64,000 nucleotides of DNA from Pseudoalteromonas luteoviolacea H33-S (GCF_001625695.1 NZ_AUXY01000096.1:1-64000); one strand, 5' to 3'. Positions 46,777 to 56,642 are shown, counted from the stretch's first letter. The notes: generated by a model from the letters alone, not told the origin. Translations and numbers: made by a program.

Positions 46777-46794
46777 ATACCTAGCTTGAAAACT

Positions 46795-46819
46795 AAAAAA
46801 GCAAGGCTGTGCCTTGCTT
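46795..46819 (-). terminator. Intrinsic terminator for the secreted esterase gene
   Basis: On the minus strand GCAAGGC, ACA and GCCTTGC form a 7-base stem, followed by six T. It lies 68 bases after the esterase stop and 19 after the convergent MAPEG stop. Confidence 0.8.
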
Positions 46820-46886
46820 TGGTTGGTATCATAGTTTGCCACAAATTAACTGTTGTGGCTCAGCGAGAGTACTTTAATGGCTTGGG

Positions 46887-48356
46887 TTACTTTAACCACT
46901 CAATCATATTGGTCATCAAGGCTTGCGTTGCCACTAAACCATCTGGTCCACCGACATCACATAGCCCCAAACCACACCCATCAAAATGATGCTCGGCTTT
47001 TTCTAGTAAGTGCAGCTCGCTGCCGTCGCGGCATTGAACTTGCGCATATTGCTTATTAAACACCAGCGTATTTACTTGCGCTGGGCCTGACGCTATATTC
47101 CCTGCTAGTGCATTACATAGTCTCAATGACTGACTTGGCGATACTATGGTGTCAGCCATACCGTGGCTGATAAACATCTCTGGTGCTTGAGTCGGCCCCT
47201 GTTCAATGGCTTGTAGCAAGCTATTGTTTACCACCACTGGCTCATTACCCGTCAAATCTTGCCAGTGGGCTTTGCCTGATAAAATGGCGATCATGCGTTC
47301 AATGTAACCATGTACATAAGTACCGTCTTGTACTTCTTTTAATTGATGAGCAAAATCGGCAACAGGGAACATGGGAGCGATTTTATCGACTTTATGAGGG
47401 AATTGCTGAGATAACCAAACGGCCATATGGCCACCTGCAGATTGTCCCGTAATTCGCACTGATTTATTGCTGGTGGTGTAGTTTACATTATTTGCTTGCA
47501 CCCACAAAAATGCGTCGCGAATATCTTGTTTACTGTCCTCAATATTAACTTGGTTACAGGCCGGACCGGCTTCTCGGTCTTCAACTAAGCGATAATATGG
47601 CATATAGACCACAAATCCTGCATCTGTGAACTGTGCTAATTGTGCTTCTGCCGTGCGCGCTGTGCCAAGCCTTTCTAACCAGCCACCACCGTGGATCATC
47701 ATAATGGGTGTGGCATTATGATTATTGGCATTTTTGTAAACACGCATTTCTAAATGACACGTACCGCGCTCGTTAAAAGTGGTTTTATATGTGGTACGTT
47801 GCACAAGCGGGATCTCAGCAAAGTCTTGTGGCTTTGTAGTGATAGGTAAGGTCGCTGTGTAGCCAGGCATCCACGCATCTTGGACAAAGTTTAAATCTTC
47901 ACTGTTACCGTAGCGCTGTGCCTTGTAGTCAAATTCTCTTAAGCAAAACTCGGTGTCTGACTCATTTTTATATTCTATGGCCGTAGTGCATTGTGCATCC
48001 GTGTAATACCAGCTTCTGTGTGCCAAGGCGGTATTTACTTCCTTACATTGGCCATCTTGGCTGTACAATTTTGGTAATAGGCTTACCGGCGGTTTACTTG
48101 CAACCGCTGCAAAGCAATAGCTTGCACCGGTGACAATGCTTGTGATGTCTGCTGAGCCACTGCTAAGCATTTCTCTGAGCGCTGTGTCATGGTGTTTGAA
48201 GTACCCCATAGACGCTTCCAAGGAAGGGTTGCCATTGGTCGGCTTTCCTTGTAAATAATGCGCGAGCAAGGCTTGCGGATCTGGAAATATTGATGCATTA
48301 GCAATGGCTGAAGCAGAAATAGCAAGACAGCCTATTAGGTTTGATAGGTGTTTCAT
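46887..48356 (-). CDS. Secreted HSL-like esterase/lipase
   Basis: 489 residues with a signal peptide (cut near ANA). The alpha/beta-hydrolase set is visible: oxyanion HGGGW (about 217-221), nucleophile Ser in TGQSAGGH (about 307), an Asp in GMADTIV and a late His in AEHHFDG. Several cysteines (CQCTTAIEY-type positions and GCGLGLCD at the end) indicate disulfides. It should hydrolyse ester bonds outside the cell. An N-terminal 180-residue extension is not explained by the core fold. Confidence 0.85.
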   Translation of the reverse strand: MKHLSNLIGCLAISASAIANASIFPDPQALLAHYLQGKPTNGNPSLEASMGYFKHHDTALREMLSSGSADITSIVTGASYCFAAVASKPPVSLLPKLYSQDGQCKEVNTALAHRSWYYTDAQCTTAIEYKNESDTEFCLREFDYKAQRYGNSEDLNFVQDAWMPGYTATLPITTKPQDFAEIPLVQRTTYKTTFNERGTCHLEMRVYKNANNHNATPIMMIHGGGWLERLGTARTAEAQLAQFTDAGFVVYMPYYRLVEDREAGPACNQVNIEDSKQDIRDAFLWVQANNVNYTTSNKSVRITGQSAGGHMAVWLSQQFPHKVDKIAPMFPVADFAHQLKEVQDGTYVHGYIERMIAILSGKAHWQDLTGNEPVVVNNSLLQAIEQGPTQAPEMFISHGMADTIVSPSQSLRLCNALAGNIASGPAQVNTLVFNKQYAQVQCRDGSELHLLEKAEHHFDGCGLGLCDVGGPDGLVATQALMTNMIEWLK

Positions 48357-48649
48357 GGGCGTTCCTTGTTGACATACTGCTAGTAAAGACGTGATTTAAA
48401 TTCAGATATTTAGAAGATTTTAATGAAGAGTTGTTTTGTAAATTTAGTTAACATTCTTGTTGGGTTTTAACACGAAATATAAATGCATTGAACTGAATAG
48501 TATGCGGTATTTTTATGTTTTTGAAATTCATAAAAATGTCATCTTGGTAATTTTTTTGTGTTTTAGGTGTTATCTTTAATTGTTTTTTGTGTTTATATTG
48601 AGTACGAATTTTTTGGGTACAAATTAAAACAAAAAGTAAGTAGCGATTT

Positions 48650-50458
48650 ATGAATATAAAAATAACAAAACTCGCATTGGTTGTTGCAGCATCATTGTCT
48701 GCCAACGCAATGGCAAATATCGAATATCCGCTGATGCCTGGCGACCCGCTAGTTGATCAGCAATGGCACCTTAAAAATACAGGCCAAGCTGCTTTCTCTG
48801 ATAGAGGTGGTAAAGCTGGCGAAGATATGAATGTTTCTTTGTCACACGCGATGGGTATCATGGGCACAGGTGTAACCGTTGCCGTTATTGATGGTGGTGT
48901 AGAAATTAAGCACCCGGATTTAATTGACAATGCGCGTCCAGGTTCTTGGAACTTTACAACTAATAGCCCTGACTTAGCACCTGGTAGCCCTACTGATAGA
49001 CACGGTACTGCTGTAGCCGGTATCGTCGCATCAAGTGCTTTTAATGGTATTGGTGGTCGTGGTGTTGCACCAAGAGCGGGTCTAGTTGGTTTCAACTATA
49101 TTGTTTCGGGCAACCAAACAATAGCAAATTGGCTTCAGTCTCATGGTATGTACTCTGATGGTTTTGCGAAGCAGTCTTTTGACTACCCTCGTGTATTTAA
49201 CCAAAGCTATGGTCGTACATTGTCTGCGCCAAGAAGCTACGATTATGAAGAGTCTCCTTGGTTACAAACGTTTGATGAAGCACAAGAAGAAGTAACGCGC
49301 ACAACACATGGTGGCCGCGGTGCAATTTTTGTTAAATCAGCGGGTAATGGCTACGAAAGACAAACGTTTACAGATAGTGAGCTTGGACGTGGTTATTTAC
49401 GGTTTGATAACGCCAACCATGGTTTACCACTTCAAAACGTAAACCTTGAGCGTGCAGATACAAATTTCTGGAACTTAGTTGCTTCAGCATACAATGCTGA
49501 TGGTGAGCTTTCATCATATTCGACAGTCGGTTCTAGTGTGTTTGTTTCTGCGCCCGGTGGCCAGTATGGTACGTCTTCACCAGCGATCATTACAACAGAT
49601 GTATCTGGTTGTGAGGCAGGTTATAACCCGCTTTGGCTTCGCAATGACTTACACGGCGGTCATCCGCTTGATCCAAACTGTGATTACAGTGCAAGATCGA
49701 ATGGTACTTCGGCGGCAGCGCCAAACGTTGCTGGTGCAATTGCTGTGATCATGTCTGCAAACCCTGCGCTTTCATGGTTGGATGTAAGAAATATCCTTGC
49801 GACAACTTCACGTCGTATCGATGCGGATCACCCAGGTGTAGCATTGTCATTCAAAGACTCGGAAGGCAAGCAGGTGAGCTACCAAGCAATTGATAAGTGG
49901 CAAACAAATGCGGCGGGTTATCAGTTCCATAATTTCTTTGGATTTGGCGCTGTTGATGTCGACGCTGCTGTTAATCTAGCGCGTTTCTACGACAAAAACT
50001 TAGGTGAGTTTGTTAAGACTGATCGAGTGTTAGTAACAGCTGATGCAGAAATTCCGGATGGTCACTTAAGTGGTGCACAAAGCACATTTAATAACGACCA
50101 AGAGTTAACTGTGGATGCGGTTCAAATTCGAGTGAATATTGACCACACAAGTACACGTGACTTAGCGATTGAACTGATTTCTCCTTCTGGTACTCGCAGT
50201 GTTGTCATGACACCAAGAACAGGTACTATTTTGGGTAACAGTGGCATGCAAAATACTCAAATGCTAACTCACCATTTCTATGGAGAGCAAGCGAAGGGTG
50301 AATGGACTTTACGTGTTATTGATACCGCTTCTGAAGATGAAGCATACATTTTTGATCCGCGTACGTCTGGTGAGCCGAACGTGAATATGGTGCACCGTAA
50401 CAATACAGAAAACGGTGTTCTTAAATCTTGGGATATTCGCTTTTTTGGACGTAAATAA
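48650..50458 (+). CDS. Kexin-like subtilase with P-domain
   Basis: 602 residues with a signal peptide (cut near AMA). The S8 catalytic triad is complete: Asp81 in VIDGG, His118 in DRHGT and Ser354 in NGTSAAAP, with the oxyanion Asn233. A P-domain (about 458-602) follows, as in kexin and in Aeromonas ASP. There is no recognisable N-terminal pro-domain; the small protein encoded next probably substitutes as an external chaperone, as known for ASP and its ORF2. It should be secreted and cut after basic residues. Confidence 0.9.
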   Translation: MNIKITKLALVVAASLSANAMANIEYPLMPGDPLVDQQWHLKNTGQAAFSDRGGKAGEDMNVSLSHAMGIMGTGVTVAVIDGGVEIKHPDLIDNARPGSWNFTTNSPDLAPGSPTDRHGTAVAGIVASSAFNGIGGRGVAPRAGLVGFNYIVSGNQTIANWLQSHGMYSDGFAKQSFDYPRVFNQSYGRTLSAPRSYDYEESPWLQTFDEAQEEVTRTTHGGRGAIFVKSAGNGYERQTFTDSELGRGYLRFDNANHGLPLQNVNLERADTNFWNLVASAYNADGELSSYSTVGSSVFVSAPGGQYGTSSPAIITTDVSGCEAGYNPLWLRNDLHGGHPLDPNCDYSARSNGTSAAAPNVAGAIAVIMSANPALSWLDVRNILATTSRRIDADHPGVALSFKDSEGKQVSYQAIDKWQTNAAGYQFHNFFGFGAVDVDAAVNLARFYDKNLGEFVKTDRVLVTADAEIPDGHLSGAQSTFNNDQELTVDAVQIRVNIDHTSTRDLAIELISPSGTRSVVMTPRTGTILGNSGMQNTQMLTHHFYGEQAKGEWTLRVIDTASEDEAYIFDPRTSGEPNVNMVHRNNTENGVLKSWDIRFFGRK

Positions 50459-50469
50459 GGAGTCGTAAA

Positions 50470-50907
50470 ATGAAATCTAAATTAATCCCTTTACTCGCTA
50501 TGGTTGGCAGTTTATACGCAGTACAAGCGAGCGCCCAAACAGTTCATGAAGCGACGCCAGTCACCAGCGATTCTGGTGTGACTGTAAACGTCAACGGCAA
50601 AGACTACGTACTTGTTGCTGCAAAGAGTGATAAAGAATTGGTGACAGGTGCAGCACTTGTCGATATCAAAACTGATGAGACGATCGTATTAACAGGTGAG
50701 CTGGTTGTTGAGCTTGAATCTTTAATCGATGCGCAAGAGTTTGCACAAGCAAATCAGCTAAACCTGATTTATGTTCGTGGCAATCGCGCTATTTTCCAAG
50801 CGGATGCAAACGTCGCTCTGCATACTTTTAAAGCGCAAGTAGCGCGCTTAAATGGTGTGGTCAATACTCAGATTGGTTTTAATCTTGAAGGATTAGAAGC
50901 AGAATAA
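50470..50907 (+). CDS. ORF2-like external chaperone of the kexin-like protease
   Basis: 145 residues with a signal peptide (cut near ASA). The C-terminal half (LVVELESLIDAQEFAQANQL and ARLNGVVNTQIGFNLE) resembles subtilase pro-domains and the Aeromonas sobria ORF2 chaperone, which folds its protease ASP. It starts 11 bases after the protease stop with AAGGAG, so it is operonic, and the operon ends at a strong terminator. Function is inferred from location, size and pattern. Confidence 0.75.
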   Translation: MKSKLIPLLAMVGSLYAVQASAQTVHEATPVTSDSGVTVNVNGKDYVLVAAKSDKELVTGAALVDIKTDETIVLTGELVVELESLIDAQEFAQANQLNLIYVRGNRAIFQADANVALHTFKAQVARLNGVVNTQIGFNLEGLEAE

Positions 50908-50913
50908 GAATGA

Positions 50914-50941
50914 ATAAAGCCACTTAAGTGGCTTTATTTTT
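50914..50941 (+). terminator. Intrinsic terminator of the protease operon
   Basis: ATAAAGCCACTT and AAGTGGCTTTAT form a perfect 12-base palindrome followed by TTTTT, 7 bases after the stop. Confidence 0.9.
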
Positions 50942-51155
50942 ATGCTTTAACTGTAGTCGCTTATATCTGACAGACAGCTATGAGAGAAAAACAGGCCTTG
51001 GCATTATCATTCAATTGCTTGTTCTAAACATCCAAATTTTCCAAATAAAAGCCTCACATGTAATAACTCCCAAATGGGGCTTTGTATTTATGATATTTTA
51101 ATTTATTGTTTGATTTCCAAAGAAAAAATACTATTTAGGGAAATACCATAGCTTT

Positions 51156-52577
51156 ATGGACAAAACAATAACTTCAATTTTCTTGCTGATAGGTTTATTT
51201 TTATTATCTGCAAATGTTTCTGCTTTCTATTCAGATGTTGAGATTTTAACGAGTAAAGCCAAGAGTGCAGCACCCAATTATTCAGTCTGGCAAACTCATG
51301 GTTATGGATACATATTAGAAGTCATCGGCGAAGATATACGTTTTTACGATATTACAAAACACCATTGCATACTAAATAAAGTCGAAACTGGTGAATATCC
51401 TAGTCGTAACTTGACTGTAGAGGGTGACGCTGCTGAATTAGATTGGTTTACAGTACACACTGTAAAACTAAAAAAGTTGAGCCGTTTACCTACATTATGT
51501 AAGCAAAGCCTACTGCTTAATACAGATACTCAAAATATAAAGTTCTCAGCCCCAGAAGTGTTTGATATTTTGTGGTTTACCTTTGCAGAACACTTTGCTT
51601 TTAACGAAGAGCTTAATTGGAACTGGCATACCAACTATAAAACTTGGCGAGATAGAGTGTCAGATAGTATGAGCGAATCGGCATTGGCTGAGGTCATTAC
51701 AGAACTTATAGATGAATTAGGTGACGCTCATGCATATGTAGAATCAGATGATGACAGCTTCTTTGCTATGAACAACATTAAATGGGAAAAGTTCAGAAGT
51801 AGGATGATTGAAGAAGGGTTTTCACAACAGACTGAGTTTTCATCCTTTCGTGATTTTTTTCAAGCTCTTAGTAAAAAACGCAACAGTATCATTTCAAGCT
51901 ATTTTGACAAAAAACACCCGCCACAGAAATTAAACCGCAGCTTATTATGGGCTTCACTTCCCCATGAAATCAACTACTTAAGTATTGATGATATGAGTGA
52001 CTATACCGCTGAAGAGACTATTCAAGCGGATATAAAAGAAGTAGACAAAGCGATACAGCATATTATGCCTATGCTCACGAAGTCTAAAGGGCTAGTAATT
52101 GATTTACGCTGGAATAGTGGAGGATATGACATTGTTTCACAACGATTGTTATCCTATTTTATTGATAAACCATTGCTGGTTGGCAGTAAATCGTACCGAA
52201 CAGAAAATGGTTTTAGCAAACCCGAAAATATTATTGTTCATCCCGCTACATTTGACCGTTACCTAGGGCCTATTGTCGTGCTTACTAGTGGCATAACCAT
52301 GAGTGCTGCTGAATCATTCTTACTGGGTCTTGCTGCCAGAGAACAAGTTAGTATCATTGGAGAGCCATCTAATGGCGGTTTTAGTGATTCACTTCCTAAG
52401 CAGCTGCCAAATGGCTGGTCATTTACGTTATCCAATGAACGTTATTTTGACCATAAAGGCGAAAGTTATGAATATCGAGGTTACCCAGTAGAGAAGAGCT
52501 TTGAATATTTAAACGCAGCCGATTTAAAGGCTGAAAAAGATAGTGCACTCATTGAAGCAATGAAAATTCTTAAATAA
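51156..52577 (+). CDS. S41-family (tail-specific-like) exported peptidase
   Basis: 473 residues with a signal peptide (cut near VSA). The C-terminal S41 fold has VIDLRWNSGGYD and the catalytic Ser in TSGITMSAAESFLLGL, then GEPSNGGFSD. The lysine of the Ser-Lys dyad is not certain in this subtype, which often uses Ser-His-Glu. No clear PDZ domain is visible. Members remove C-terminal peptides from secreted proteins, or hydrolyse small peptides. A terminator follows. Confidence 0.85.
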   Translation: MDKTITSIFLLIGLFLLSANVSAFYSDVEILTSKAKSAAPNYSVWQTHGYGYILEVIGEDIRFYDITKHHCILNKVETGEYPSRNLTVEGDAAELDWFTVHTVKLKKLSRLPTLCKQSLLLNTDTQNIKFSAPEVFDILWFTFAEHFAFNEELNWNWHTNYKTWRDRVSDSMSESALAEVITELIDELGDAHAYVESDDDSFFAMNNIKWEKFRSRMIEEGFSQQTEFSSFRDFFQALSKKRNSIISSYFDKKHPPQKLNRSLLWASLPHEINYLSIDDMSDYTAEETIQADIKEVDKAIQHIMPMLTKSKGLVIDLRWNSGGYDIVSQRLLSYFIDKPLLVGSKSYRTENGFSKPENIIVHPATFDRYLGPIVVLTSGITMSAAESFLLGLAAREQVSIIGEPSNGGFSDSLPKQLPNGWSFTLSNERYFDHKGESYEYRGYPVEKSFEYLNAADLKAEKDSALIEAMKILK

Positions 52578-52707
52578 AGAAAGCTTTTGCTGGTGCGAGT
52601 ATTGCAAATGCACTACTGTCCGATTTTGGCACATATGAGACGGTAAGATTTGATTGAATTTTATTATTCTAATCTGGCAGATCAAGTTAAGACTTATTCA
52701 CTTAACT

Positions 52708-52731
52708 AAAGCCCCGAATTGGGGCTTTTTT
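52708..52731 (+). terminator. Intrinsic terminator
   Basis: AAAGCCCC, GAATT loop, GGGGCTTT and T-run; it lies between the S41 gene and the convergent DUF885 gene and may serve both. Confidence 0.85.
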
Positions 52732-52742
52732 ATGCGTGACGG

Positions 52743-54524
52743 TTACTGCATTAGTTGGCTAATGTACTTAACCGGTGCGCTACCATAGCTTAAAAACTCT
52801 TCATGGAACGCTTTTAAGTCAAAGTCTTTACCAAGCTTTTCTTTTTGCTTTTCACGTAAATCGTAAATTTCACGGTAGCCACTGTAGTAGCTCGTTAATT
52901 GAACTTGACTTAGAGTCGCTCTGCGCCACTTACCTTCCGCTTCAGCACGTTCTTGGAAAGCACCATTCATCAGTAGGTCAAGACCTTCATCACGGCTGAT
53001 CCCTTTAACCTGAATCGCATAGTCTAAAATGGTGTTACAAATAACGCGTAAGTTCCACTTGTAGTACATCAACCACATTTCAGGCTCATGATTACCATAG
53101 CCTTCTTCAAGCATCATGCGTTCTGTATACACAGCCCAGCCTTCAATCATGGCACCATTTCTTAAAATTGTTTTAATTAGTGATGGTGACTTATTGGCAT
53201 AAACAAGCTGAGTATAGTGGCCTGGTACTGCTTCGTGGATGTTGAGGATTTGCAAGATCCAGTGGTTATACTCGCGTAAAATAGAGCTAGCTTGTTCTTC
53301 TGTTCTCAGCTCAAGCGGCTCCACATTGTAATAGGTGTTTTCTTTTGCGTCGTATGGACCTGGTGCTGAAATAGATGCCATCGCGAAACCACGCATAAAC
53401 TCAGGTGTTTCACGCACAACTAACGGCTTTTCAGGGTCAAGTGAGATTAAGTCTTTTTCCATAACAAACTTTTCAAGCAGCGGGATCTGACGCTTAATCT
53501 CATCAACAAACTGCTCTTTTGGCACATGCTTTACTGATAAATGCTTAATAAGCTCAGCAATGGCTTGCGCGTCATCTGAAGGTCGTGCTTTATTTGGGAA
53601 GTATTTTGGCCACAATTGGTCGGTTAGCTTTACCATCTCTTGTGTGACGCGTGCTTTGTCAGCAAGCGCTTTCTCGTACATGGTTTTAGCTGTGTAACCA
53701 GATTGAATGTCAAAGGCAAACTTCTCCTCGTACAGCTCTTCACCAATTCTGAAGCTGCGTGCATTACCATTGGCAGTTAACTCTTTTTCTAATTGAGTCA
53801 GAAAGTCGATGTAACCATTAATCGCAGTTTTGGCGTTGACAAAACGGGTCTTAAACAGCGCTTTTTCATCAGCAGTAAGTGCGCTCGACGCATCGACTTT
53901 ATCTAATAGGTCATCTTTTAATACTGCAAATGCGCCTTGGTTTTGCGCGATAGCGAGTTGAGTGTACTCAAGCGTAGGCGTATCTATGTTGTTTTTTGCC
54001 GCTTGATAAAAATCTGGAACATACTTCAAGCGCTCTAATACTGTTTTGTATTTTTCTGCGTCTGATTTAAAGCGACTATTTAAAATGGTTGCGAAACCAT
54101 AGGAGATATTGTAATTAGACGGGTTCCATTGCCAATCTTGAAACTTTTCAACTTCCCAAATTCTTCTCTTAAGGCTGTTTTCAATTAAGTAATAGTCTGA
54201 TTTTTGATTGTCACTCAAACTATTTAGATCAAAACCACGCAGTTCACTTAATTTCGCTTTTGAGAAAGCAACACTGCTTGCGCGTGATTCTGCATTAGGG
54301 ATGGTCATAATATGATCATACTTGCCATACCCGACATATAAAGAATGCTCTGGGTACTGGCGCCACATGTCTTCGATAAGCTGTGCTGAAAAATCAGTAA
54401 ATGCTTGATTTTGTGATGCTTGTACAACAACAGGTGTTGTAGACTGTGAAGGAGTACTTGTTGTTGTGCAGCCAACTAGAGCCAGAGCCGCTGCAACAGC
54501 CATTGTGAGCGCTGTTTTTTTCAT
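52743..54524 (-). CDS. DUF885-family metallopeptidase-like lipoprotein
   Basis: 593 residues with lipobox LVGC (Cys19) and a Thr/Ser-rich linker. The DUF885 core has the zinc motif HEAVPGH in NIHEAVPGHYTQL (about 420) with a downstream EGWAVYTERMMLEE, which supplies the third ligand, a gluzincin-like set. Relatives are thought to be periplasmic or outer-membrane peptidases. No paired transporter or regulator is next to it. Confidence 0.88.
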   Translation of the reverse strand: MKKTALTMAVAAALALVGCTTTSTPSQSTTPVVVQASQNQAFTDFSAQLIEDMWRQYPEHSLYVGYGKYDHIMTIPNAESRASSVAFSKAKLSELRGFDLNSLSDNQKSDYYLIENSLKRRIWEVEKFQDWQWNPSNYNISYGFATILNSRFKSDAEKYKTVLERLKYVPDFYQAAKNNIDTPTLEYTQLAIAQNQGAFAVLKDDLLDKVDASSALTADEKALFKTRFVNAKTAINGYIDFLTQLEKELTANGNARSFRIGEELYEEKFAFDIQSGYTAKTMYEKALADKARVTQEMVKLTDQLWPKYFPNKARPSDDAQAIAELIKHLSVKHVPKEQFVDEIKRQIPLLEKFVMEKDLISLDPEKPLVVRETPEFMRGFAMASISAPGPYDAKENTYYNVEPLELRTEEQASSILREYNHWILQILNIHEAVPGHYTQLVYANKSPSLIKTILRNGAMIEGWAVYTERMMLEEGYGNHEPEMWLMYYKWNLRVICNTILDYAIQVKGISRDEGLDLLMNGAFQERAEAEGKWRRATLSQVQLTSYYSGYREIYDLREKQKEKLGKDFDLKAFHEEFLSYGSAPVKYISQLMQ

Positions 54525-54557
54525 TCGCTTGTTCCTATTTTAATTTTCTTTATCATA

Positions 54558-55040
54558 TCAATTTTTCGCAGCGCGCGCTCGTTCTGGCTGATCTAAGATC
54601 ACTGCACCGTTACACTCTTTTGCCACAATGTCATCTGGGTTGTATATAGGACAAGACTTCATAGATAAGCAGCCACAGCCTATGCATCCGTCCACCATGT
54701 CGCGAACGCGTGTCATATAAGCTATTTTTTCATCAAGTTTGGCTTGCCAAAATCGTGACATACTGGCCCAATCTTCCTTGGTTGGTGTGCGGCTTTCTGG
54801 CAGTTTAGACAAGGTTTCTTGGATCTCTAACAGTGAAATGCCCATTTTTTGCGCAGCTTTAATGACCGCAATACGCCGCAGTACATCTTTTTTATATCTT
54901 CTTTGGTTACCTGCGTTGCGCCAGCTTCGTATTAAGCCTTTGGTCTCATAAAAATGTAGCGCTGAGACTGCCACATCTGCGCGTTTTGCTACTTGCCCTA
55001 CACTTAAGCGCGGCTCGTCTCGGGTTGCTGTTATTGTCAT
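54558..55040 (-). CDS. soxR: Redox-sensing regulator SoxR
   Basis: 160 residues, MerR family. The N-terminal DNA-binding helix-turn-helix has SVGQVAKRADVAVSALHFYETKGLI, the dimer helix follows, and the C-terminal iron-sulfur motif is CIGCGCLSMKSC, exactly the C-x2-C-x-C-x5-C of SoxR. It binds a 2Fe-2S cluster and activates genes under redox-cycling stress. Divergent from a flavodoxin-like reductase with a SoxR box between. Confidence 0.95.
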   Translation of the reverse strand: MTITATRDEPRLSVGQVAKRADVAVSALHFYETKGLIRSWRNAGNQRRYKKDVLRRIAVIKAAQKMGISLLEIQETLSKLPESRTPTKEDWASMSRFWQAKLDEKIAYMTRVRDMVDGCIGCGCLSMKSCPIYNPDDIVAKECNGAVILDQPERARAAKN

Positions 55041-55069
55041 TTTTGCCCCTTTTTTAAAATAACGCTTTA

Positions 55070-55087
55070 CCTAAGGTTAGGTTGAGG
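55070..55087 (+). promoter_or_regulatory. SoxR-binding site
   Basis: CCTAAGGTTAGGTTGAGG matches the E. coli soxS box CCTCAAGTTAACTTGAGG at 14 of 18 positions. It sits inside the long spacer of a promoter TTTACC (55066-55071) to TAGCCT (55091-55096) with 19 bases between, the stretched layout that MerR-type activators need. It points to the reductase gene on the plus strand. Confidence 0.85.
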
Positions 55088-55125
55088 TTTTAGCCTATCA
55101 ACAAATTCACAAAAGGAGAATCATT

Positions 55126-55581
55126 TTGAACACAATCATTGTTTATTCGAGCGCTGAAAAAATGGGCAATACCGGCAATGCGGTTGGAGAGTTAGCTACG
55201 GAGTTTGATGCGCAAACACTATTTTTGGATGACTATGTGATCCACGATTATAGTTATGATCACAAAAATAAAGATGATGACTTTCGCAGTGTATTTAGGC
55301 GCATTTTACAGTTTGACCATGTGGTTTTTGCCTCGCCCGTCTATTGGTATGCGGTAACACCGAGAATGAAGGCATTTATTGATAGGATCACAGAATTTAT
55401 GGATGATGAACAGCTCAAGCCTGAGTTACGTGAGCTTAGAAGCAAACAGTTTTCAATATTATCCACGTCTATTCACGAAGCTGCGCCGCAGCCTTTTACT
55501 GAGATGCTGCAAAAAACATTTGAATACTTAGGCATGACACTCAAAGGCCAATATCACAAGCAATACCCCTATGAGAGTTAA
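55126..55581 (+). CDS. Flavodoxin-fold NAD(P)H-dependent oxidoreductase
   Basis: 151 residues. The N-terminal IIVYSSAEKMGNTGNAV is a flavin phosphate loop and FASPVYWYAVTPRMKAFIDR is the conserved flavodoxin-like (NADPH-FMN reductase) block. It should bind FMN and reduce quinones or similar. The start is TTG with AAGGAG 8 bases upstream. The SoxR box just upstream suggests direct redox control. Overlaps the convergent AraC gene end by 4 bases. Confidence 0.88.
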   Translation: MNTIIVYSSAEKMGNTGNAVGELATEFDAQTLFLDDYVIHDYSYDHKNKDDDFRSVFRRILQFDHVVFASPVYWYAVTPRMKAFIDRITEFMDDEQLKPELRELRSKQFSILSTSIHEAAPQPFTEMLQKTFEYLGMTLKGQYHKQYPYES

Positions 55582-56489
55582 TCTGTTTTCGTTTGAAGAA
55601 ATTGAGTTTGATATTGTTTTGGTGTCTGCTTAAAGGTTTTCTTAAACCCTCGACTTAATTGACTTGGGTGATTAAACCCTAAGGTGAAAGCAATGCTGGT
55701 TACGCTTTCACCGCGCTCTAAGCGCTTGCGTGCTGACATCATTCGTTGGCCATTTAACCAATTTTGCGGGGTCGTACCAATGCGTTTTTTGAACTGGTCA
55801 AAAAATTTACTTCGGCTCATGCAGGCTATTTTGCATAATTCATCGACGTCGAGCTGTTCATCCAGATTTCTTTGCATATATTCAACCGCCGCATGGATCC
55901 CCGTTGTTAACTCATACTTTGCGACTTGTTTAAACAAGAGGTCGCGGCTTTGCTGTTGCAGTAAACGAGCAACTAACTCGTTTAACGCAAGGTCGATATA
56001 AAAGTCTCTTTGTGGCGTATTTTCGCAAAATAAATGCATTAAGCGCATAAGCAGTTGCTGTGTCTGCGAGTTGTGCTCGTTATGAACAAGCTCTGGCATG
56101 TAATTAAACTGGGGGTCAGAGCACTTCTCAAGTTGGTTTAGTTGCTCTGCGACAGAGGCTATTTTGTCTTTACTAATATCAATGGCCAAGCAAGTCGTTG
56201 GCTGATTTATACAAGCGGTGGGAAAGTCGATATGCACTGCTTGTTCCGGCGCCAATACGAAGCTTTCATTGGGTAAAAATGCATGATGATAGTCACAGCT
56301 TTCTACATGCATGACCTTTTTTCCTGTGAGCATGCCGCAAAACAGCACATTGTTAGAAAACAATCGAATATGTTCTGCATTTTCATAGGTATCATAAATA
56401 CTGAGCTCGACGTCATCGCCTGCAAAATGAACGCGATTCTCAACCAGTGAATTGACTTTTTGCCTTTTTTTATGAAGTTGTTCTAGCAT
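55578..56489 (-). CDS. AraC-family regulator
   Basis: About 303 residues. A beta-rich N-terminal sensor domain (about 20-190) precedes the two helix-turn-helix C-terminal region (about 195-295, with DELCKIACMSRSKFFDQFKKRIGTTPQNW and VTSIAFTLGFNHPSQLSRGFKKTF). ATG 56489 is chosen because AAGGA precedes it; ATG 56522 upstream lacks a ribosome site. Divergent from the aldehyde dehydrogenase gene, which it probably controls. Confidence 0.9.
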   Translation of the reverse strand: MLEQLHKKRQKVNSLVENRVHFAGDDVELSIYDTYENAEHIRLFSNNVLFCGMLTGKKVMHVESCDYHHAFLPNESFVLAPEQAVHIDFPTACINQPTTCLAIDISKDKIASVAEQLNQLEKCSDPQFNYMPELVHNEHNSQTQQLLMRLMHLFCENTPQRDFYIDLALNELVARLLQQQSRDLLFKQVAKYELTTGIHAAVEYMQRNLDEQLDVDELCKIACMSRSKFFDQFKKRIGTTPQNWLNGQRMMSARKRLERGESVTSIAFTLGFNHPSQLSRGFKKTFKQTPKQYQTQFLQTKTD

Positions 56490-56642
56490 TTTTATTCCTT
56501 GTTTGGACTCAAGCGCAAACATTTTATACGCAGAGTTAAGTTTTTAATCCGCCTTTAAATTAATGTCAACAGAATAACAACAAGTGGCCTCCTCATTGAG
56601 AGAGTGTCGCAGTCACATAACAACTAAGTTGAAGAGGCATTT

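Noticed and set aside
56560..56642. Sigma-54 promoter before the aldehyde dehydrogenase gene
   Set aside because: A TGGC occurs, but the paired TGC at the required spacing is missing.
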